The notes beneath the pieces are model-generated. The model was not told the origin of the DNA. It searched no databases and worked only from the letters and a program-made list of their open reading frames with translations. A DNA stretch of 64,000 nt. It comes from CAXXFQ01 sp963674475. GTDB taxonomy: Bacteria; Planctomycetota; Planctomycetia; Pirellulales; Thermoguttaceae. Position numbers and translations under genes: made by a program. The DNA lies in NCBI GenBank assembly GCA_963674475.2, contig CAXXFQ010000021.1, positions 106,969 to 170,968 of the forward strand, in the 5' to 3' direction. Below, one piece after another: positions 35,483 through 44,592 of this stretch (its first letter is position 1; every line of letters begins with the position of its first letter).

Positions 35483-37170
35483 TTTTTCTCTCGAGAGGGG
35501 CTCTCTTGCTCGCGTGGGGAGGAAGTGTCGAGGGATATGGATTCAATGTTTTTCGAAGGCCGCCCGGTTTGCAGGTCGGAAGTCGTTGCCGCCGAGTCGA
35601 TGCGATAACCGGATTCCGCCGTGGTTTCACGAGTCACCTCATCCAAGCCGGTCGTTTCTTCGGCTGATTGGATCTCTTGGGGCGTTCCGAAAGCCGCTTC
35701 GGCAAGGGGGGAAATGGCCGCGAGATAGGCGGTGATTTCCGGGTTGTCGGGTTCTTGTTTTTGCCAAGCATCGAGGATAACCTTGGCCGCTTTGTGGTTT
35801 TCTTGGAGCAGATAGGCGGCCGCCAGCCATCGCAGGCAAAAAGGTCCGTCGCAACCGTTTTCGCGGGCGTTTTCCAAATGGTCGATCGCTTTAGGAAATT
35901 GACGCTCGACCACTTCCGCGGCGCCGCGGACTGCCTGAGTGTACGCGCGTCGCTGGGCCAGATTCAACGGTAACCGGTCGATCAACTCAATCGCCTTTTG
36001 ACGCTTTCCCATTTTGACTTTCAGATCGATCGCGTGTCGTGCGACGCGCGACGATTCGGGGGAGAAGGACAACGCTTGATCGATCAGTTTCTCGGCCTCT
36101 TCTTTCTTGCCTTGAAGCTGCCAAACCAGACTCAAGGAGACCACCGTCATCTCGGCGATTTCAGCCAAATGCCAGGTTTCCAGATTGACTTGACCGTGGT
36201 CGATCACGGTCTGGAACGTGCGGGCGGCCAGATCGGTTTGCCCTTGAGATTGCAAGACGGTTCCCAGGAAGAAAAGCAGGTGGGAATCCAGCGGGAACTC
36301 TTCCAACGCTTCGACGGCCACTTGGAGGAACGGACCCGCTTCGGTCGATCCGCCTTGATAGGTCGAAAGTAAACCGAGATACGCTTCCAGTCGTTCGGTC
36401 GATTTCAGCTTGGACGACGCGATGGCCGATCGAAACGATTTGCGAGCCTCGCCCTTTTGGTTCAAATCGTAGAGCGCCTGGCCACGGGCGATTTGAACGG
36501 CCGGACGAACCGTCTCGGATTCGGCGATTTCGATGGCCGACAGTTCCAAGTCGCGAAGCGCACGGGCCGTTTTTCGTTCGGGCAGATGGTCGTCGCCGTC
36601 GCGCTGGATGGTCGCCGGGGCCATTTCCTTCGAAAACCCCAGCGCGTCGATCGACGGCTCGAGCGTTTCGCGAACGCGACCTTCAAAACGCCAATCCGAG
36701 TGAAAGGGGATCAGGCGAATTTCTTGGATTCGTTCGCGCGAAAGCCTTGGGTGTTCGGGCGGTGACTCCACCAACAGATGGTAAACGCAGTCCGGTTGGG
36801 CCGACGTATGAACCCAATCGACCAGCTTGGCCGCTTCGTGACTGGTGAGCGTTTCGCCCGCTTCGAGCCAAAGAATCCAATCGTGAGCGTCATGGCCGAC
36901 CGGGTTGAAAAAAAAGTCTCCGCGAAACAGCTCATTGCGAACCGCGGAGAAGTCGCTTGCCCAGTCGATGGCCAGTCTTGCCACTTGGTGCTTTCGACAG
37001 ACTTCAACGGTCAGATCTTCCGAACCGATATCCATAACGAAAATCTGATCGCTCCAGGCTTCGATCGATTCGAGCGACCGACTCAATCGGCCCGCCTCGT
37101 CGCGCACCACCAGCGCAATGGTCAAACGATTTTGCTTGACGCCTAAATCGGCTTTCGGGTTGGTCGCCAT
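35461..37170 (-). CDS. Family 2 glycosyltransferase with TPR-like C-terminal half
   Basis: 569 residues. The N-terminal 210 residues are a GT-A fold of the SunS/WaaE type: TIALVVRDEAGRLSRSLESI, QIFVMDIGSEDLT, WASDFSAVRNELF and DWILWLEAGETL. The sugar-nucleotide acid motif is the D/E pair of those last two blocks. Residues about 230-490 are TPR-like helical repeats (ARGQALYDLNQKGEARKSFRSAI and similar), and the tail is Ser/Thr/Glu rich. Such proteins may glycosylate proteins or a surface polymer; the acceptor is unknown. It is the first gene of a minus-strand pair with the aminotransferase. Confidence 0.8.
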   Translation of the reverse strand: MATNPKADLGVKQNRLTIALVVRDEAGRLSRSLESIEAWSDQIFVMDIGSEDLTVEVCRKHQVARLAIDWASDFSAVRNELFRGDFFFNPVGHDAHDWILWLEAGETLTSHEAAKLVDWVHTSAQPDCVYHLLVESPPEHPRLSRERIQEIRLIPFHSDWRFEGRVRETLEPSIDALGFSKEMAPATIQRDGDDHLPERKTARALRDLELSAIEIAESETVRPAVQIARGQALYDLNQKGEARKSFRSAIASSKLKSTERLEAYLGLLSTYQGGSTEAGPFLQVAVEALEEFPLDSHLLFFLGTVLQSQGQTDLAARTFQTVIDHGQVNLETWHLAEIAEMTVVSLSLVWQLQGKKEEAEKLIDQALSFSPESSRVARHAIDLKVKMGKRQKAIELIDRLPLNLAQRRAYTQAVRGAAEVVERQFPKAIDHLENARENGCDGPFCLRWLAAAYLLQENHKAAKVILDAWQKQEPDNPEITAYLAAISPLAEAAFGTPQEIQSAEETTGLDEVTRETTAESGYRIDSAATTSDLQTGRPSKNIESISLDTSSPREQESPSREKKCPEKKN

Positions 37171-37370
37171 GGCCCATCCTTGGTCGGGGGTCGGAAAACA
37201 ATTTCCAGTACCGCCTCAGTTTACTTCAAGGATCGCTTGAAAAAAAGGCCGTTTCCGTGGGGTTCCTTGACTGCGGAACTCCTCCCCCCATGGGTGCGCA
37301 TGGCGACACTTGGCTTTTCAGAGAGAGCCCAAAGCTCCTTGGGTCCCTCTCAAAGTGGCAGAATACGCAG

Positions 37371-37571
37371 TTAGGGGATCATGGGGTAGATGTAGTCAAC
37401 ATTACCCGGAGGCGAAATGGTCGCCAGCCAGATCATCAACGCCACCAGTCCGGCGAACACGGCAAAAACGACGACCAAACTGATTCGGTCGCGTCGAAGC
37501 TGTTCCGGACTGACGGAACCGGTGTCCCGGCTCGACATATCGGGCTTCATCTTATCGGGTGCATTGGCCAT
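37371..37571 (-). CDS. Small single-pass membrane protein
   Basis: 66 residues with one hydrophobic helix (ISLVVVFAVFAGLVALMIWLA) preceded by a basic patch (EQLRRDRI) and followed by a short polar tail rich in Pro and Tyr. A good ribosome binding site (GAGGAGAA) lies 7-8 bases before the ATG. No family recognised. It is oriented toward the glycosyltransferase gene, about 200 bases upstream of it. Confidence 0.65.
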   Translation of the reverse strand: MANAPDKMKPDMSSRDTGSVSPEQLRRDRISLVVVFAVFAGLVALMIWLATISPPGNVDYIYPMIP

Positions 37572-38406
37572 TTTGATTCTCCTCGGTCATTGCAGGTGCG
37601 TTTGGTAAAGTGCGAACACGAATACCAGTAACGAATTCAAAACGGACTCAGTCGGGGAGGTGTCGAAGCTCGGACGAGACGCTTGTGACGGTTCGTCAGC
37701 CGGTCTTGGGGGAAACCTCAAACGGTTTTCTATCCCTCCTCATTTCAATTCTATGGTACGAGGGCAGAAGAAGCATTTGACAGCCAAAAACCCGGCAAAA
37801 ATACGGCATTATTTAGGGGGGGGATTCGTCCGATTGCAACCTGATTAAGGGGGAACGAACGAATTTTGAAAGCGTTGGCATCCTCTCCAAAAATTGGTCC
37901 GACGAAAAACGTCACTTTGGTTTTTCGACAGGAAGATTACGAGAGAGGAGGGGGCTGGGTTGGTCGAGCGGCTTCTAAGCCTTTTGGGGGTGGCTTTTTG
38001 GTGAAAAACCGCCAGCGTGGCCCGGACGTGAAGATTCGACGCCCTTGCGGCCCTTTTTAGAGGGAACGGACTTTTGTTTGCCGAGTCGACTTGGTACCAT
38101 CGGATTTACCCTCAGTCCGGGACATTTTTAAGAAGAAAAGTGGTTTTGCGTGAGACTGGAAAGGGGCGGCTCACTTGAGCGAGTTTCAGCAAAGGGCAGT
38201 TCACAAGAGGCCGCGGGGGAGTTCCCATGGTTGCTGTAAGTCGAGTTTTGGATAAGTGTTGGAATTTTCCATCTCTCTTTCAATCTGGAAGGAACTCGCT
38301 ACACTTACGTGAAATGCGCTATGAAAATCCCTCGGGAAGGGGGAAATGGCCTCTTTGCTAAATCGCGTTTTCTCTATTCTATTTTTTTACGATCAAGGAC
38401 CCATCG
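37572..38406. other. Long gene-free stretch with dispersed repeat copy C
   Basis: 835 bases without a convincing gene; short frames here lack start signals. It ends with repeat copy C (38184-38323). The rest is GC-neutral with G-runs (for example 37816-37824), and I see nothing else. Confidence 0.45.
38184..38323 (+). repeat. Dispersed intergenic repeat, copy C
   Basis: Left end TTTCAGCAAAGGGCAGTTCA, core GGGGGAGTTCCCATGG then TTGCTGTAAGTCGAG, a TTGGAATTTTCCATCTC block, CTGGAAGGAACTCG, and the best-preserved right end GCTACACTTACGTGAAA followed by TGCGCTAT. Confidence 0.7.
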
Positions 38407-39192
38407 ATGAAAAAAGGGCTAGTCGTTATCTACGCCGCGGCCAATCTGCCGGAGGCCCATCTGCTGAAGACCCGGCTGGAAGAACACGGGATCCGCGCGA
38501 CGGTGACCAACGAGACGCTTTCGGCCGGGGCCGGGAGCGAGGTGGTCGGCTGGGCGACGTTGCCACGCGTGATGGTCGAGCGTCAATACGCCATCGCCGC
38601 GCGACGGATCGCGATGGAATACGATCGTAGCGGCGCCCAACAGGTCGAAAGCCAGTTGCCCCTGCCCGAATGCGAGGAGGAGATGGCCCGTCCCTGGCCG
38701 CGCTGTCCGGAGTGCGGCGCCCCAAGGATCACGTCGTGCCCGATCTGCAAATCGACCGGCACCTTTTTCCCCGAGTCCGACCCGGAGTACATCTGGGGGA
38801 TTGGCTTAAATACGGTCCACGATGACGAAACATCCGCAGCGGCCAAGTCGTGTGGCGGAACCTGTTCTTGTGGAAAGCCGCCGGAAGCCAAGGAGGGGGA
38901 AGTGTTGCCCACGCCGGGTGCCGAGTCCGATCCCGTGCCGACCGACCAGAAGGAGCTTGACCACGAAGAAGACCAGCTCGTCCTGATGTGCCCGATGTGC
39001 GACGAGCCGTTTTTACCCGCGTTCCCCAAGACGTGCGCCTGGTGCGGACACGAGTTCGAAGACGGCGTCGACATCCCCAACCCCGAGTATTTTCCCCCCG
39101 AAGAGATCGGCCCCCGAGTCGCCGCCATCAGCCTAGGCATCTTCGCCCTCCTAGGCGGAGTGGTTTTCTATTTTTATATGTTGGTGAGATAG
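38407..39192 (+). CDS. DUF2007 protein with two zinc-ribbon segments and a C-terminal membrane helix
   Basis: 261 residues. The first 75 are a DUF2007 fold (VIYAAANLPEAHLLKTRLEE, then VMVERQYAIAARRIAMEYD), a small ferredoxin-like module often linked to signalling. Next come paired cysteine motifs: CPECGAP...CPICKS (about 98-115), a GGTCSCG patch, and CPMCDEP...CAWCGHEF (about 198-220), which can each bind zinc. The last 20 residues are a membrane helix (ISLGIFALLGGVVFYFYML). A tail-anchored cytoplasmic protein of unknown partner. AAGGA precedes the ATG. Confidence 0.75.
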   Translation: MKKGLVVIYAAANLPEAHLLKTRLEEHGIRATVTNETLSAGAGSEVVGWATLPRVMVERQYAIAARRIAMEYDRSGAQQVESQLPLPECEEEMARPWPRCPECGAPRITSCPICKSTGTFFPESDPEYIWGIGLNTVHDDETSAAAKSCGGTCSCGKPPEAKEGEVLPTPGAESDPVPTDQKELDHEEDQLVLMCPMCDEPFLPAFPKTCAWCGHEFEDGVDIPNPEYFPPEEIGPRVAAISLGIFALLGGVVFYFYMLVR

Positions 39193-39278
39193 CTAAAGGG
39201 GGAGTGCCTACCAATAAAGGCTAGCCATCATAAGTTCAACCAGTTTCGTTCAACCTTCAAAAATGTGGGGCACATGAA

Positions 39279-39791
39279 ATGGACGATCGTCAATCCACCG
39301 TTGTTTCCAAGTCGTCGGATTGGACCGCACGCTATTTCTGGCGAATTTCTTTGGCCGCGACCGGCGTAGTGTTCGGGTATTTTTACAATTTGTATTGCTC
39401 GATATTTGTTTCCCCCAATTTGTTCGAGGTGGTGAGCCGACGGTTTTGTCTTGCTACCGTTTCCGCTTTTACGGTTGGTTTTTTGACGGGGTATTTTTTT
39501 GATCGATACGGCCGTGTCCGTCAGGGAGCTCGATTTTCCAAACCGGTTCAATATTTATGGGAAAAAGGTTGGACCGGTCGCTTTGTCGGTGCCTTTTGGG
39601 GGCTCCTTCTTGGATGGTTTTTTGCGTTAGCCCTAGCTGCGTATTCTTGGATGGATGCCGATTACGTATCTTTGCTGCTAGGGGCCATATGGTCCACTTT
39701 TGGGGCCCCTGTATGTCTCCTTTTCGGCGCTTTGATGGGCTTTTTGCCAGAGTCTCATGCAGACAAAAGTCGACCAGAGCAAGAAGACTGA
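39279..39791 (+). CDS. Small multi-pass membrane protein, unknown function
   Basis: 170 residues with about four hydrophobic segments (near 20-45, 55-72, 100-120 and 130-155). They contain aromatic-rich stretches and glycine motifs such as FVGAFWGLLLGWFFALALAA and LLLGAIWSTFGAPVCLLFGA. The tail is charged (ESHADKSRPEQED). TGGGG precedes the ATG. I recognise no family. It follows the DUF2007 gene by 86 bases. Confidence 0.55.
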   Translation: MDDRQSTVVSKSSDWTARYFWRISLAATGVVFGYFYNLYCSIFVSPNLFEVVSRRFCLATVSAFTVGFLTGYFFDRYGRVRQGARFSKPVQYLWEKGWTGRFVGAFWGLLLGWFFALALAAYSWMDADYVSLLLGAIWSTFGAPVCLLFGALMGFLPESHADKSRPEQED

Positions 39792-40182
39792 GCAGTAACG
39801 CCCTGTCGTTTTGATTTCGGCGTCATCCCATTAGTTCCGGCTCATCATAGGCTCGGGCCACCCACGGCGACATGCGGCCAAGGAAAACCGGGACCAAGAA
39901 TTTTAGTTGCCGCTTGTTCCTTCTTGAGAGTCGGACTGTTTTTTCTCGCTTTCTATGGGCATCCAATTGGTTTCTTTCCCCTCTTGCTCCTCCGTGCCGG
40001 TTCTTTTTCGGTAATGTGGTTCTTCAAGCCCGGTTCTTGCCCAAAATCCCCTTTTTTGGAAAAATATTCATCAAGGTGTTGACCTTGAATAACAGATGTT
40101 GTATAAGGAAGGCAGTTGATGTCGAGTCTGGGATTTTCCGTGGTCAAGGAAAGGGTTTTCAGAATTAATTGGAATTGAAAAA
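39792..40182. other. Intergenic region upstream of the blaI-like gene
   Basis: 391 bases; the last 110 hold a promoter with an overlapping palindrome (listed separately). The rest has no gene or repeat that I can see. Confidence 0.45.
40079..40109 (+). promoter_or_regulatory. blaI promoter with an embedded BlaI-type operator
   Basis: TTGACC, a 17-base spacer and TATAAG form a good sigma-70 promoter. Inside the spacer lies AACAGATGTT (about 40091-40100), a perfect AACA/TGTT inverted repeat. BlaI of Mycobacterium binds a site built around ACATATGT, which differs from ACAGATGT at one base. A repressor there would block RNA polymerase directly. Confidence 0.55.
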
Positions 40183-40593
40183 ATGAAGCCGGAACCGATT
40201 AAAATCTCTCCCGCTGAATGGGAGATCATGGAAGTGCTCTGGGGTGGCTCGCCGCTTTGTGCCGCGGAGATTTTCGAGCGTCTGGGGGCGGAAACCAGTT
40301 GGAACGTCAAGACGGTTCGTTCGTTTTTGGACCGGCTTGTCAAAAAAAAGGCGGTCGAAAAGGGGAAGGCCCATGGGATTAACGTCTTCAAGCCGATCCC
40401 GCGGCGCGAGCGTTGTCTTCGTCAGGAAAGCCGCTCGTTTCTGGACCGTTTTTTTCAAGGAAGTCCGGTCTCGATGATGAGCCATTTTCTTGAAAAGGAA
40501 AACCTTTCGGCCGACGAGATCGATGCGATGAAGCGGCTTTTGGAAGGGGTTTCGAAGGTGCCTCAAAAGGGTTCTCGCCCTCGAAAAAAGTAG
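40183..40593 (+). CDS. BlaI/MecI-family repressor
   Basis: Winged-helix repressor, 136 residues. The N-terminal DNA-binding domain is typical: ISPAEWEIMEVLW, AAEIFERLG, and the recognition stretch WNVKTVRSFLDRLVKK, followed by the wing (KGKAHGINVFKP). The C-terminal helices would dimerise and hold the cleavage region for a BlaR1-type protease. It is followed after 78 bases by the BlaR1-like gene on the same strand, the classic order. It probably represses both genes through the palindrome in its promoter. Confidence 0.88.
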   Translation: MKPEPIKISPAEWEIMEVLWGGSPLCAAEIFERLGAETSWNVKTVRSFLDRLVKKKAVEKGKAHGINVFKPIPRRERCLRQESRSFLDRFFQGSPVSMMSHFLEKENLSADEIDAMKRLLEGVSKVPQKGSRPRKK

Positions 40594-40671
40594 GGCCAAG
40601 GCCAGGTAGTCGTAGGACGCTTTTTTCTCGATTGAAAAAATTCTTCAAAGGATAAAGGAAAGGGGTAGCCC

Positions 40672-42759
40672 ATGCTTTCCGCCGAAAATATCCGGTTTCT
40701 GCTCGACGGGTTGGTGGTTCTGACACTTCAGGTTTCGCTGGGCGTGGTTTCGATCATGCTCATCCGGCACTGGTTCGGCCGGTGGCTCGGCGCGCGGGCT
40801 TGTCGACTGCTGTGGGTGGTTTTGGTCATCCGTTGTCTGATCCCCTGGGCGTTTTTCGTGCCGTACACGTCGGAAAAACCGTCGAGTGATTTCCTGGCGG
40901 TTTCCATGTTGCCTTCGGCCGAACCGGAGCCGGAACCGGTGATTTCAAGGGAGACGCAAGGGAAGGTCACGCCGCTTTCAGAGTCGGAAATGTCGGCGGT
41001 GGTCACAGTCGAGCCGCTTTCGGAGTCGGAAACGTCAGCGGTGGTTGCAGTCGAGCCGCAAGGAACGCGGATGCCGGAAATGGTACCGGACGTAAAACCG
41101 ACGCTTTTGTTGAAAACTTCTATTGAAAAACCATCGTATTCGGAACGTCTCGCTTCAATGCTTCCGTCGTTTCCGGTCGCGCTGGCCGGGATCTGGTTGG
41201 TTGGGGCGGTGGTTTTGCCGGGGGCGATCGTTTTTCGAAATCGACGCATGGCCCGGCAGGTGGCGCGGGCGCCGTCGGCGGTTCCCGATTGGATTGGAGC
41301 GATTTTTCTTGAGTGTCGCGATCGTCTGAAGATTCGGACCTGGCCGGTGCTGATCGCGTCGGAGGGTGTCGCTTCTCCCTGTTTGGTCGGGGCGATTCGA
41401 CCTCGGATTCTGCTGCCGAAAAAGCTGATCGACTCTTCCACGCCGGACGAAATGCGACATGTCTTGCTTCACGAGTTGGTCCATCTGAAGCAGGGGGATA
41501 TCTGGTTTTCGTGGGTCTGGACCGTGGCCGTCTCGCTGCACTGGTTCAACCCGTTTCTATGGTGGGCCGGGCGGCGGGTCTATTTCGATTGTGAAACGGC
41601 TTGCGACGAACGGGTCCTGAGTCTGCTGGAGCCCGCGCGGCGAATGGAATATGGGCATTCGCTGGTCGGGATTCTGCAAAAGTTACGTGTCTCGACGGCG
41701 CGTACGCCGGGATTGAGTTGTCTTGTGGAACGGAAAACCAATTTTGAGAGGAGATTAACCATGATCCAATCTTTCCGGACCAGGTCGACGAAGCAGAGCT
41801 TCGCGACCGTGGGTGTGGTGGCAGTCCTTTTGGCCGTCTCGATGACCGGTTTTGCCGCGTCGATGAATGCCGAGCCCGTTTCTGCCGAGAAGGCCGAAAT
41901 GATGGGGCGGGTGGAAGATTATCTGACGCGTCAGAACGGCGAGATCCAGGCAAGAAAGACCATTGAGTGGGGGGCGGTCGAAAGTCTTGAAGACGGGAGC
42001 AAGGCGATTCGCTATCGGTTCGAAGCGCTGATGTCGGACGCATCGCGAAAGATCGACGAGCGGATTTTTACCTTCAACGAGAAGGGGGAGTGTACCGGAG
42101 TAAAACAGGCGTCCGGGTACCCGAAAGAGAAAAAACTTTCCAAGCCCGAGGTCAAAGTGGATACCACGACCAAGGAAGGGATGATCGCTTTGGTCAAGGC
42201 GTATAAAAAAAGGTGGAAACCCTCACGAAAACTGCCGGAGTTTATTGAATGGGGTGAACCGGAAACCGATCAGGATTTCAATCGATCGATTTGCTGTAAA
42301 ACGGTACATTATCTTGCGGGAAAGTGTAAAACGGTCATGGAAGAACGTTATGTCTTTACCCCTGCTGGAGGCTGTGTTGAGGTAGATCTTATATCATTCG
42401 TGCGCGACACCTCCACTAAAAAAGCGATGATTGCTTTGGTTAACAAACAATTTAAGAAGGTGGAAAGTGAATTATTAAAGAAATTTTTAAAGAATCAGGA
42501 AAGCTTCGTCATCCATAAGACGATCGAGTGGGGGGAGCCGAAAACGGAGGAGGATGGAAATCGGAGTATTCGCTATAAATATGAAGCCATACAGGAGGGT
42601 AAGAGGAAAAAGGTACTCAGAACCGAGACCATGGAAAAAGTTTTTGTGTTTACTCCCGAGGGCCAATTCGTGAAGGTGGTTCCGGAAGGCAGTTTGATCC
42701 CAGAGGATTATATAAAACAGGCGGGCAAGGTGTCTGGAGGAAAGGCCAAGAATAAATAG
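40672..42759 (+). CDS. BlaR1-like M56 metalloprotease with a threefold-repeat sensor region
   Basis: 695 residues. Four membrane helices surround a zinc protease core with H267ELVH271 and the third-ligand region DCETACDERV. Between helices two and three is a Ser/Glu/Val linker with an internal duplication (PLSESEMSAVV and PLSESETSAVV). After the last helix (about 375-395) there is no penicillin-binding domain. Instead there are three copies of a domain of about 85 residues with the same order: a helix, then IEWG followed by E, DG or DF, a basic strand, and a final strand FTFNEKGEC, FTPAGGC or FTPEGQF. They begin near DNA 41899, 42178 and 42424. The trigger is therefore probably not a beta-lactam. 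Confidence 0.82.
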   Translation: MLSAENIRFLLDGLVVLTLQVSLGVVSIMLIRHWFGRWLGARACRLLWVVLVIRCLIPWAFFVPYTSEKPSSDFLAVSMLPSAEPEPEPVISRETQGKVTPLSESEMSAVVTVEPLSESETSAVVAVEPQGTRMPEMVPDVKPTLLLKTSIEKPSYSERLASMLPSFPVALAGIWLVGAVVLPGAIVFRNRRMARQVARAPSAVPDWIGAIFLECRDRLKIRTWPVLIASEGVASPCLVGAIRPRILLPKKLIDSSTPDEMRHVLLHELVHLKQGDIWFSWVWTVAVSLHWFNPFLWWAGRRVYFDCETACDERVLSLLEPARRMEYGHSLVGILQKLRVSTARTPGLSCLVERKTNFERRLTMIQSFRTRSTKQSFATVGVVAVLLAVSMTGFAASMNAEPVSAEKAEMMGRVEDYLTRQNGEIQARKTIEWGAVESLEDGSKAIRYRFEALMSDASRKIDERIFTFNEKGECTGVKQASGYPKEKKLSKPEVKVDTTTKEGMIALVKAYKKRWKPSRKLPEFIEWGEPETDQDFNRSICCKTVHYLAGKCKTVMEERYVFTPAGGCVEVDLISFVRDTSTKKAMIALVNKQFKKVESELLKKFLKNQESFVIHKTIEWGEPKTEEDGNRSIRYKYEAIQEGKRKKVLRTETMEKVFVFTPEGQFVKVVPEGSLIPEDYIKQAGKVSGGKAKNK

Positions 42760-42865
42760 GCTGTTTGTACTTGAAAGTCGTGGGGCAGCTTGTGGCCGCT
42801 TGGGGGATTTTTTTGCAAGAAAAACCTCCCGGGCGGCCTTTTTTTGTTCGACGTTTTCCAAATCG

Positions 42866-43312
42866 CTACGGTGTTTCCAACTCGCTGGTGCAGTGGGGGC
42901 AGCGGGTGGCTTTGATCGGGATGGACGAGAGGCAGTGGGGGCAGTCTTTGGTGGTCGGCTCGGCGGCCGTCTTTTGGCGTTGGAGACGGTTCATCGCCTT
43001 GATGACGGCGAAAATGCACGCGGCGACGATGAGGAAGTTGAGTGTCGTGTTAATGAACGCCCCGTATTGGAGCTTCACCGCTTCGGCGGCCGCGATTCCT
43101 TCCGACGGGTTTGCAGGGATCGCCTTGCGCAAGATGATCGAGAGGTTGGAAAAATCCATGTTCCCCAGGAGCAAACCGATCGGCGGCATGACCACGTCGT
43201 TGACCAGCGAGGTGACGATCTTGCCGAACGCCCCGCCGATGATGATGCCCACGGCCATGTCGACGACGTTGCCACGCATGGCGAAATCTTTGAACTCTTG
43301 AAAAATTTTCAT
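42866..43312 (-). CDS. mscL: Large-conductance mechanosensitive channel MscL with zinc-ribbon tail
   Basis: Opens under membrane tension to release solutes during hypo-osmotic shock. 148 residues: the amphipathic N-terminal helix (MKIFQEFKDFAMRGNVVDMA), TM1 (VGIIIGGAFGKIVTSLV) with the pore constriction, a periplasmic loop with GAFINTTLNF before TM2, and a cytoplasmic C-terminus carrying CPHC and CPHC. The paired CPHC motifs would form a zinc ribbon in place of the usual charged helix bundle. Convergent with the BlaR1-like gene. Confidence 0.93.
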   Translation of the reverse strand: MKIFQEFKDFAMRGNVVDMAVGIIIGGAFGKIVTSLVNDVVMPPIGLLLGNMDFSNLSIILRKAIPANPSEGIAAAEAVKLQYGAFINTTLNFLIVAACIFAVIKAMNRLQRQKTAAEPTTKDCPHCLSSIPIKATRCPHCTSELETP

Positions 43313-43386
43313 GACGGACCTTGTCGGGTCAAAAAGGTTAAAAAACGGACCGGGGAAAATTGCCCGTTTTGCCGGGAGTATTTGCG

Positions 43387-44301
43387 TTAAGGCGTTTTTT
43401 CTTCGTCGGGCAAATACGGCTCGATATGGACCAGGACGTCGACGATCTCGGTCCCCTTTTCCAAAAGGTGTTGCTTGACTCGGCCGGCGATGTCGTGGCC
43501 CTCTTGGACGGTCAACTCGGCGTCGACCTGGACGTGGAGGTCAACTTGCCAGCCGCTGCCGACGTTGCGGCTTCGCAGGGCGTGGACGGTGCGAACCCCG
43601 TCGATCTCTCGGGCCAAGTCGAGAATCTCATGATAGGTCTCGGTTTCGACCCCGACGTCGCAAAGCTGCTCGAGGGCCGGACGGACGATCCGATAGGCGG
43701 CGTGAAAAATCAAGATCGAAACCAACAACGCGGCCACCGGGTCGAGGAAATGCCAGGCCGGGTAGATATGTTCGCCCAGCACGGCCACGGCAACCGGGAC
43801 GGAACTGAGTCCGTCGGACCGATGATGCCAGGCGTTGGCCACCAGCGCCGAGGAGCGGAGTTGCAATCCGACGCGACGGTTCCAGCGGTAGAGGGCCTCT
43901 TTGCTGCCGATCGAAACCAGCGCTGCGATAAAAGCGGACCATCCGGGAATTGAATCTTTCGGCTGCCCGATTGTGGCCAAGGCGTGATACCCCAATCCGA
44001 TGCCAACCAGCGCCAACATGACGCCGATCAGCGCGGTGATCAAGGTCTCGATCCGGCCGTGTCCGTGGGGATGACTTCGATCGGCCGGGGCCGACCAGTA
44101 GGGGGCGCCAACCAAGACGGCCACGTCGGTCGCCGAATCGGACAGGCTGTGGACCGAGTCGGCAATCAGCGCCTGAGAACCGCTTATCAAGCCGATAAGG
44201 AACTTGAATATCGACAAGAGCAGGTTGACCACCAGGCCCCAAACGGTGACCTTCCGGGTCAGGGCGATTCGTTCGTGAGGGTCGAAATGGGTTGAACTCA
44301 T
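43387..44301 (-). CDS. Cation diffusion facilitator (CDF) metal exporter
   Basis: Exports divalent metals (Zn, Fe, Mn or similar) from the cytoplasm against protons. 304 residues: six TM helices, the metal site halves DSVHSLSD in TM2 and HHRSDGLSS in TM5, and a C-terminal ferredoxin-like domain (VRTVHALRSRNVGSGWQVDLHVQV) ending in a histidine and acid-rich tail. The TM2 DxxxD with HxxxD in TM5 matches the FieF/ZitB-like form; the metal cannot be fixed. It precedes mscL on the same strand. Confidence 0.9.
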   Translation of the reverse strand: MSSTHFDPHERIALTRKVTVWGLVVNLLLSIFKFLIGLISGSQALIADSVHSLSDSATDVAVLVGAPYWSAPADRSHPHGHGRIETLITALIGVMLALVGIGLGYHALATIGQPKDSIPGWSAFIAALVSIGSKEALYRWNRRVGLQLRSSALVANAWHHRSDGLSSVPVAVAVLGEHIYPAWHFLDPVAALLVSILIFHAAYRIVRPALEQLCDVGVETETYHEILDLAREIDGVRTVHALRSRNVGSGWQVDLHVQVDAELTVQEGHDIAGRVKQHLLEKGTEIVDVLVHIEPYLPDEEKTP

Positions 44302-44592
44302 ATTAAAAGATCGGTGTTGTCGAAAGGGCCAATGGAGAAAAAAAGTGGAGTCTAGTCGTGTTCTGGGGGGGCTACCGTAAAATTAGATAGACCGGCCGGC
44401 GCCCGAGTCGGTTCGAAATTATACCTCATCCGCCGATTTGGTCCCTAGACCACTTTGTTTTACCGGCGGGATTGGGGCCGGTCTTGTCCCGAAGGGGCGT
44501 TTTCGGTAAATTATCGGTTCGGTTTAGGGAGTTTTTCTCGTAAGCGATTTTTCCTTTTCTCCTCTTTTTCGCCCAACGAAAGTGATCCGCGA

